Shown in pieces: positions 59,033 through 64,000 of a stretch of DNA of 64,000 nt. Origin of the DNA: DTYU01 sp040756575 (GTDB taxonomy: Bacteria; Bacillota; Desulfotomaculia; Desulfotomaculales; Ammonificaceae). The position numbers were made by a program, and so were the translations under genes. Below the pieces are notes generated by a model, which had not been told where the DNA came from, made no database searches, and saw nothing but the letters and a program-made list of their open reading frames with translations. The first letter of the stretch is position 1; each line of letters starts with the position of its first letter. The stretch is from the NCBI GenBank assembly GCA_040756575.1, contig JBFLYP010000001.1, forward strand, positions 186,001-250,000, given 5' to 3'.

Positions 59033-59869
59033 CTACCCTTTCTCAGCACGGCTTTTACCCGCCCGGCTGAATTCCCCAATCCACCGGAAGAGTGCGGTCC
59101 CCGCTAAAATTAGAATCCCGAGCAGAACCACCGCCGGCCCCGGTGGCAGATCGCGGGCGTAAGAGAGGTGCAGTCCGCCGAGAACGAGCGCAGCCCCTGC
59201 CGCAGCAGCCGTGATCACCGTACCGCGGAAGCTCGTATTGACCTGCATGGCAATCAGCACCGGGATCACCACCAGCGCCCCGGTAAGAAGCACCCCTACC
59301 GCCCTGATCGCCATCGCTACCGTTAATGCCGCCACGACCATGAAAGCGGCGTTCACTACCGGCGTCTTAAAACCCGCCGAGCGGGCATATTCCTCGTCAA
59401 GTGCCAGGGCAAATAGACTCCTGTATAAAACGAGTATCACTCCCACCGCCAATACCGCCAACCCTGCGATTAAATACAGGTCCTCTCGACTTACGGTAAG
59501 CAGGCTGCCGAAAAGGTATCCCGTCAGGTCCGCGCCAAAACCACGGCTCTTACTGACAATGATAATACCGAGGGCCAGCCCTCCGGCCATTACAGCGGCC
59601 AACAGGGCGTCGGCATAGAAACGCTGTTTTTGCCGCAGCCATTCTACGGCGAACGCTGCCGCCAACACCACCGTTATTACGGTGATGCCCGGTGCAACTC
59701 CTAATAGAAGGCCGAGCGCCACACCAGTTAAAGAAACGTGCGCCAGGGCGTCAGCGAGAAAAGCAAAACGCCTGGCTACAAGAAAAACTCCGATAAGTGG
59801 ACAGGTAATACCGCATAGCATACCCGCCTCTATTGCCCGTATGAAAAAGTCATACTGATAGATACCCAT
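59033..59869 (-). CDS. znuB: Zn/Mn-type ABC transporter permease
   Basis: A 278-residue protein with eight hydrophobic segments. Family blocks: MLCGITCPLIGVFLVARRFA then LADALAHVSLTGVALGLLLG, and the later DEEYARSAGFKTPVVNAAFM, VVIPVLIAMQVN. It belongs to the ABC-3 (ZnuB/MntB/TroC) family. With the ATPase 3 bases upstream and the binding protein it imports zinc or manganese. The His-rich loop of the binding protein favours zinc. Confidence 0.88.
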   Translation of the reverse strand: MGIYQYDFFIRAIEAGMLCGITCPLIGVFLVARRFAFLADALAHVSLTGVALGLLLGVAPGITVITVVLAAAFAVEWLRQKQRFYADALLAAVMAGGLALGIIIVSKSRGFGADLTGYLFGSLLTVSREDLYLIAGLAVLAVGVILVLYRSLFALALDEEYARSAGFKTPVVNAAFMVVAALTVAMAIRAVGVLLTGALVVIPVLIAMQVNTSFRGTVITAAAAGAALVLGGLHLSYARDLPPGPAVVLLGILILAGTALFRWIGEFSRAGKSRAEKG

Positions 59870-59872
59870 CTT

Positions 59873-60694
59873 TTACGGCTCCTTGTTAGACACCTTCCGC
59901 CTTCTCTGTTTGCGGATACCGGGAATATAAACCGGCATGCCGTAAAGCGCCGAAAGTTTCCCGTTTTCGATACACTCCTCGGGCGGTCCCTCGAAGACTA
60001 TGCGCCGGTTGAGACAAACCACCTTTTTTACCCTGCGTGAGACCGCTCCTATATCATGAGTCACGAGTACAACCGTTAAACCTTGCTCACGGTTAAGCCG
60101 CTCAAGTAAACCGTAAAAACCGTCCTCGCCAGCCGCATCAAGCCCTTCTGCCGCTTCATCCAGAAGCAGCACTTCCGGCTCGGCAGCCAACGCCCGGGCA
60201 ATTGCGACCCGCTGCCGCTGGCCTCCTGAGAGCGCCCGCACCGGGCGGTGGGCCAGCTCTTCGAGACCGACCGCTGCGAGCGCCGTCCTGATCCTTTCCC
60301 GGTCACCTGCACCCAGCCGGCGCCACAACCCAATCTTCGCTGTCCGTCCTGTAGACACAACCTCCCATACCGTAGCGGGAAAATCTGCAAAGGCGCCAGC
60401 TTTCTGCGGGACATAACCTATACGGTACCGTTCACGAAACCGGCTGCCCTCCACTCCGAAAAGGCGGACCACACCCGTTCTGGGTTGGTAAAGTCCCAGG
60501 ATTACCTTCAGCAGAGTGGTTTTACCGGCACCGTTAGGCCCCAAAATACCCAGGAAATCGCCCCTTCTTACGTCAAGCCTGATGTTCTCTAATACCCGGT
60601 TGCCCCCAAAATCAAAACCGACCTCTTCGACCTGGATCAATTGTTCCGCTTTTGAGTGCTCCTGCCGGGGGAATAACCTCAAAGTCCCCAACAC
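59873..60694 (-). CDS. znuC: Zn/Mn-type ABC transporter ATP-binding protein
   Basis: Up to 273 residues. Walker A GILGPNGAGKTTLLKVI, Q-loop IGYVPQKAGAFADFP, signature RALSGGQRQRVAIARAL, Walker B VLLLDEAAEGLD, His in VTHDIGAVS. The start is uncertain: GTG 60694 lies directly behind AGGAGG with no spacing, so the real start may be an internal TTG. Typical ZnuC/ZurA architecture with a basic C-terminus. Confidence 0.88.
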   Translation of the reverse strand: MLGTLRLFPRQEHSKAEQLIQVEEVGFDFGGNRVLENIRLDVRRGDFLGILGPNGAGKTTLLKVILGLYQPRTGVVRLFGVEGSRFRERYRIGYVPQKAGAFADFPATVWEVVSTGRTAKIGLWRRLGAGDRERIRTALAAVGLEELAHRPVRALSGGQRQRVAIARALAAEPEVLLLDEAAEGLDAAGEDGFYGLLERLNREQGLTVVLVTHDIGAVSRRVKKVVCLNRRIVFEGPPEECIENGKLSALYGMPVYIPGIRKQRRRKVSNKEP

Positions 60695-60845
60695 CCTCCT
60701 CCGAGAATGCGTTCTTCTTCCGTGGGGCGCGCCATGAGCCCCGTTCCGTTTATGTTACTCCGCTGCATCTAAGTAACCGGCTTACAGGTCTATTCGCCCA
60801 TTTTCGCTCTTCGTGATGTCGCTTGACAGCGGCATGGGGGACTCC

Positions 60846-61766
60846 CTATTCTAAAGCGGTCTGTAATACCCTCAGGTTTTCCTCCATTACCTCAATGTAA
60901 TCCTTTTCACCGGCCTTTTCTTCCTGCGAAAACCCTGCAACCGGGTCGAGTACAAGACTGTCTACCCCCGCCTCTTGGGCCAGCGCCTGTGCTAACCGGG
61001 GGTTTGCAGCCGATTCAAAAAACACGTATCGTATCCCATGCTCTTTAACCAACTGCACCAGTTCCTTCAGGCGTGCCGGTGAAGGTTCCGCCTGGGGAGA
61101 TAATCCTGCCACCGGAATCTGCCTAAGCCCGTAACGCGCCGCCAAGTACCCGAAAGCGGCGTGTGCGGTTACAAACTCCCGGTGTTTAAAACGCGCGGCC
61201 GCCTCCCGGTAAGCACCGTCCAACGCCTGAAGCTCCGACGTATAAGCGGCCAGTTGCTTCCGGTAATATGCCGCGCCGGCCGGATCCGCCTCAGCCAGCC
61301 CTTCCGCAATCTGTGCTGCGTAATGCTGCGCGTTAACAGGGTCCAGCCAGGCGTGCGGGTCATAAGGGCTTTGGTGGTGCTTTGTTCCGTGCCGGTGATT
61401 CCCCTCCGTGTCAAACCGTAAAAGCTCAAGCCCCCTGGTAGCCTCCACGATCCTTTTCCCTTTGAATTCGGGCAAAATCCGATTCACCCACGGTTCCAGT
61501 TCCGCGCCGTTATAAACGAGGACGTCTGCTCTCATCATCCGGGCCACATCGCCGGGAGTGGGCTCCCAATCGTGTACGCTCACACCGGGAGGCACAAGAC
61601 AGGTGACATGAACCCTCTCTCCCCCTATCTGGCGGGCAAAGTCATAAAGCGGGAAAAAGGTGGCCGCCACTTCGACCTTCCCACTGCTCCGGTCACTTTT
61701 GCTCCCGGCGCACCCCCCGGGGAGAACACACAGAACCATCACCAAAATCAAAACCAGTGTTCGCAA
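60846..61766 (-). CDS. znuA: Zn/Mn-binding lipoprotein (cluster A-I substrate-binding protein)
   Basis: A 306-residue protein with lipobox LCVLPGGCAG. Metal-site His residues are seen in the order VSVHDWEPT, a His-rich loop GNHRHGTKHHQSPYDPHAWL, REFVTAHAAFGYLAARYG and the Asp/Glu end DSLVLDPVAGF. The His-rich loop is characteristic of zinc-specific ZnuA. Starts at TTG 61766 behind GGAGGG. First transport gene after the Fur-family regulator (6-base gap). Confidence 0.9.
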   Translation of the reverse strand: MRTLVLILVMVLCVLPGGCAGSKSDRSSGKVEVAATFFPLYDFARQIGGERVHVTCLVPPGVSVHDWEPTPGDVARMMRADVLVYNGAELEPWVNRILPEFKGKRIVEATRGLELLRFDTEGNHRHGTKHHQSPYDPHAWLDPVNAQHYAAQIAEGLAEADPAGAAYYRKQLAAYTSELQALDGAYREAAARFKHREFVTAHAAFGYLAARYGLRQIPVAGLSPQAEPSPARLKELVQLVKEHGIRYVFFESAANPRLAQALAQEAGVDSLVLDPVAGFSQEEKAGEKDYIEVMEENLRVLQTALE

Positions 61767-61772
61767 GAGGCC

Positions 61773-62207
61773 TTACCCTCCTTCCCCCTGCGTCTTCCGG
61801 CAATCCCCGCAGTAGCCGAAAACCGCGAAAGTGTGGCCCCGGACATCAAAATCCGGATTTTGCTCGGCAACTTTCATAAGACAATCGGCCGGACAAAAAG
61901 GAAAGGCTACTGCTTGCCCACACCCAAGGCAAATCAGGTGGTGACGGTGCTTACGGTGAAGCTCGAATCGCTTTCCACCATCCGGAAAAAGGATTTCGTC
62001 AAGCAAACCGAATTCTTTAAGCGTATCGAGAGTGCGGTAAATAGTTCCAAGGCCGACGTTCGGAAAACTCCTGTGAACGAGTTCGGCGATCTCCCTTGCA
62101 GTAAGCGGCCCGCCGGCTTTCAAGAGCACCCTTAATATCTGCTGCCGTTGAGGCGTAAGCCTTAACCCCTTTTCTTTAAAGCCGGCCAAGACCGTTTGAA
62201 TATTCAC
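61773..62207 (-). CDS. zur: Fur-family metalloregulator, probably Zur
   Basis: About 144 residues from GTG 62207 (GGAGG 8 bases upstream). Winged helix: LRLTPQRQQILRVLLKAGGP, AREIAELVHRSFPNVGLGTI then YRTLDTLKEFGLLDEI. Metal ligands: HRKHRHHLICLGCGQAV and CGDCRK (two CxxC pairs for structural zinc). It heads the znu-like operon, so zinc repression of uptake is the likely role; Fur or Mur cannot be excluded. Confidence 0.85.
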   Translation of the reverse strand: MNIQTVLAGFKEKGLRLTPQRQQILRVLLKAGGPLTAREIAELVHRSFPNVGLGTIYRTLDTLKEFGLLDEILFPDGGKRFELHRKHRHHLICLGCGQAVAFPFCPADCLMKVAEQNPDFDVRGHTFAVFGYCGDCRKTQGEGG

Positions 62208-62264
62208 GGCGCAAACCTCCAGGCGGAAGTACAAAGAAAGAAAGAGAAACGGGGAAGTCACTCA

Positions 62265-62315
62265 CTCATTTAAAAACTACTGCTGTCTTCCTGCCGAAAT
62301 TAGTTCTTAAATGAG
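62265..62315. promoter_or_regulatory. Long inverted repeat upstream of the Fur-family gene
   Basis: CTCATTTAAAAACTA (62265-62279) and TAGTTCTTAAATGAG (62301-62315) are inverted copies (14 of 15) 21 bases apart. A TTGAAA-like -35 for the minus strand lies at about 62328-62333. It could be a two-site operator for autoregulation, or an AT-rich terminator for plus-strand transcripts, since AAGCTTTTT follows. Confidence 0.45.
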
Positions 62316-62376
62316 AAGCTTTTTCAAATAGTATGATTTATCGTTAGGGAAAAGTCAAGGGGGACAGATTAAAAGA

Positions 62377-63060
62377 TCACTCATTGTCCTTCTGTTTGGG
62401 AAGCAGTTGCGGGCTGCCGTCTTTAAGCCTTGCCCGTTCGCGCATGGCAATGAAACCCGGCTTAAGCCATTCCGGCAGCGCCCCTTCTTCAACCGCGGCA
62501 AACGCCTCCAGCGCCTCTGCGAACCGGCCGAGCCGGCGGCACAGCTCGCCGACCAGATACGCGGTAAAGGCTGCTTCTATCCCGCTCAATCCCTGAGCCG
62601 CAGCTTCCCGGAAGCAACGGACCGCCTCTTCCTGGTGATAGCGTTCAGCATCCCGGTTTTTCTCCTGCCTCGCGCACCACGAACCGCGCAGGTGCAAGTG
62701 TGCAAGGTATGCCGCCGGTGCACCTCGCCGCCGGGCGGCGCCTGCAGCAAGCCTGTATTTTTCGCTGCCGGGGTATAGCGTGCGCTGGTTCCGTAAGAAG
62801 TCGCCCATCACCCGTTTTAACGGATGATACTCACTGTAGCGCGGAAACTCCCCCAAGAAGTCGAACTCTCCGAAGTAGGCGGCAAAGCGGCATCCGGGAC
62901 AAACCACCACTAAAAAAGGATAGACAAAAACACCACCCGCCCGGTAGCACAGGTCGCTCTCGAGTAACCCCCCCGAGCCGGTGCTCCGAATCACTTCGGC
63001 CGGAAAAGTGGTGTAGCACTGGGGACAGCGCATGCGGCAAAATTGCGGGATCAGCGTCAT
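62377..63060 (-). CDS. DUF2225 zinc-ribbon/TPR-like protein
   Basis: A 227-residue protein: RMRCPQCYTTFPAEVIRSTG, then VCPGCRFAAYFGEF (paired Cys, zinc-ribbon-like), followed by helical repeats (GIEAAFTAYLVGELCRRLGR, FAEALEAFAAVEEGALP). It resembles the C-terminal part of the DUF2225 protein at 56.6 kb but lacks the cyclic-nucleotide domain. Function unknown. Upstream of the znu-like operon in reverse order, it probably has its own promoter. Confidence 0.75.
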   Translation of the reverse strand: MTLIPQFCRMRCPQCYTTFPAEVIRSTGSGGLLESDLCYRAGGVFVYPFLVVVCPGCRFAAYFGEFDFLGEFPRYSEYHPLKRVMGDFLRNQRTLYPGSEKYRLAAGAARRRGAPAAYLAHLHLRGSWCARQEKNRDAERYHQEEAVRCFREAAAQGLSGIEAAFTAYLVGELCRRLGRFAEALEAFAAVEEGALPEWLKPGFIAMRERARLKDGSPQLLPKQKDNE

Positions 63061-63160
63061 TGTAAGGCCACCTCGTGCTGGGCAGCAGAGGGAACAATAC
63101 CCTTCCTGCCGGCTTTTTCCCTATAATCTAATCAAGTGCGAGTCAAAGTGCCCGGGTCAA

Positions 63161-63270
63161 GAGTCCCAGTGAAAAGTCTGAAGTCCGGGAACTCGTGACG
63201 CGAGACTCGTGACTCGTGACTCGTGGCTTAATTCGCGGCACGTGACTTTCGATTCGAGACTCAGATGTCT
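63161..63270. repeat. Short direct-repeat cluster (GACTCGTGA units)
   Basis: Repeated ACTCGTGAC/GACTCGTGG and related units, plus GAAAAGTCTGAAGTC-like units, with irregular spacing. The gene-free gap 63061-63391 otherwise shows nothing I can support. Style similar to the clusters at 8.2 and 10.3 kb. Confidence 0.6.
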
Positions 63271-63391
63271 TTTCCTCCCCTGCTGAAAGAAAGACGTGCG
63301 AGCGCGTTCCGAACAGCCCAAAAAGCGTTCCCGGCACCGATTAACAGTGGTTACGCTTAAAACCTGCCTGGATGCTCCTCGCCCCGGTCCG

Positions 63392-64000
63392 TCATTCCTT
63401 CAAAATCCCCGCTGCCCGCAGTTTTTTCTCGACCGATGGGTAGAGGGTAATGTCTGTGTGCGGGAAGAACTGGCTTCCTGCAAAGCGCACCATAAAGTCC
63501 GCACTGGCGTTGAGCTCAAAATAGGTCACCTTCCTGCAGATTTCTGTCAAGTCGCGCCTTGCTTCCTCGGAAACCAGCACCCGCTTTGCCCCCTTTAGCG
63601 AAGAATTTCCTAACAGCACGATGCGGTCGCGGGGAAGATCGGGATAAAGCCCGATCGTCACGGCAGCCTCAACATCGAGGTGCTCCCCAAAAGCACCGGC
63701 CGCGTAAAACCGACCTATCTCCTGTAATCGAACACCCACAGCACTGAGCAAGGTTTCCAAGGCAGCGTTCATGGCCCCTTTGGTTCTGAGGAAGTTTTTG
63801 ATATCCTGCTGGGTGATCACAATATCGTTACCCAACTCGGTTTCCCTGGCCGGAACAACAACAAACGCTTCCCGTCCGTCGCGGAAGCACCCGGCGCGGT
63901 CGATAATCCCCGCTAAGAGCATACCGGCCAGGCTGTCGACAACGGCAGAGCCGCAAAGACCCCGGGCCTTCCCCTCACCCGCCACCCTATACTCCACCCG
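63392..64000 (-). CDS. ASKHA/DUF4445 corrinoid-activation-type protein, C-terminal part (runs off right edge)
   Basis: The open frame enters from the right edge; the first ATG in the window is internal. Visible are GLCGSAVVDSLAGMLLAGII, DIVITQQDIKNFLRTKGAMN then AALETLLSAVGV, YAAGAFGEHLDVEAAVTIGL, and VLLGNSSLKGAKRVLVSEEA. This is the ASKHA ATPase half of RamA/RACo-like proteins that reductively activate corrinoid methyltransferases, usually with an N-terminal 2Fe-2S ferredoxin domain (outside the window). It fits a Wood-Ljungdahl or methylotrophic anaerobe, like the CO operon at the other end. Confidence 0.8.
   Translation of the reverse strand, partial: RVEYRVAGEGKARGLCGSAVVDSLAGMLLAGIIDRAGCFRDGREAFVVVPARETELGNDIVITQQDIKNFLRTKGAMNAALETLLSAVGVRLQEIGRFYAAGAFGEHLDVEAAVTIGLYPDLPRDRIVLLGNSSLKGAKRVLVSEEARRDLTEICRKVTYFELNASADFMVRFAGSQFFPHTDITLYPSVEKKLRAAGILKE

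Overview
The window looks like the chromosome of an anaerobic, probably thermophilic, clostridial-type Firmicute. The basis is a carbon-monoxide dehydrogenase gene (cooS, partial at the left edge) with its CooC maturation ATPase, NuoE/F/G-like flavo-iron-sulfur subunits, a tungstate transporter, a corrinoid-activator-like ASKHA protein at the right edge, strong AGGAGG ribosome sites, and heavy use of GTG/TTG starts. These fit Wood-Ljungdahl or carboxydotrophic metabolism. The species cannot be fixed from sequence alone.

Layout. (1) 1-6.7 kb, minus strand: a CO-oxidation operon cooC - nuoE-like - nuoF-like - iron-sulfur protein - nuoG-like - cooS, behind a clear sigma-A promoter with a perfect palindrome just downstream of it. 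(2) 7.0-9.9 kb, plus strand: tungstate ABC transporter tupA-tupB-tupC, with a long leader and a degenerate repeat cluster between tupA and tupB. (3) 10.2-10.56 kb: tRNA-Pro, tRNA-Tyr, tRNA-Lys. (4) 10.5-52.6 kb: a composite accessory region attached to the 3' end of tRNA-Lys. A 100-bp direct repeat (10517-10616 and 31519-31618) brackets a 21-kb island with a broken integrase and an excisionase-like gene. Two more tRNA-3'-end scars, at about 46.43 and 52.56 kb, suggest two further elements stacked behind it. (5) 52.9-64 kb: core genes again: ferredoxin, a structured RNA with a terminator, two paralogous small genes, pstC-pstA behind a Pho-box promoter, a cyclic-nucleotide-domain/DUF2225 protein, YjbQ, a HAD phosphatase, a Zn/Mn-type ABC transporter with a Fur-family regulator, a second DUF2225 protein and the ASKHA protein.

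Island 1 carries a radical-SAM/TcmP pair and a roughly 14-kb one-direction gene run: Replic_Relax-like protein (frameshifted), VirD4/HerA-like ATPase, TOPRIM protein, a small protein, HNH+DGQHR-like protein, SNF2 helicase with DUF3883, DUF1156 DNA methylase and DUF499 ATPase. The last three are families repeatedly linked to phage defence. The whole set does not match canonical BREX or DISARM, because no PglZ, BrxL or DUF1998 protein is visible. It is the best candidate here for an under-described defence system. HicA/HicB modules close the island. Island 2 has toxin-antitoxin modules, an ECF sigma/anti-sigma/secreted-protein set, a DUF262 protein, and a type I restriction system with an embedded HEPN-motif protein and a duplicated hsdR 5' end around a truncated DUF3800 gene. 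Segment 3 has a two-component system with a PepSY target gene and a MarR-controlled ABC exporter.

Coordinates of starts were chosen from ribosome-binding sites and gene overlaps. Family names rest on recognisable motifs, not on database searches.
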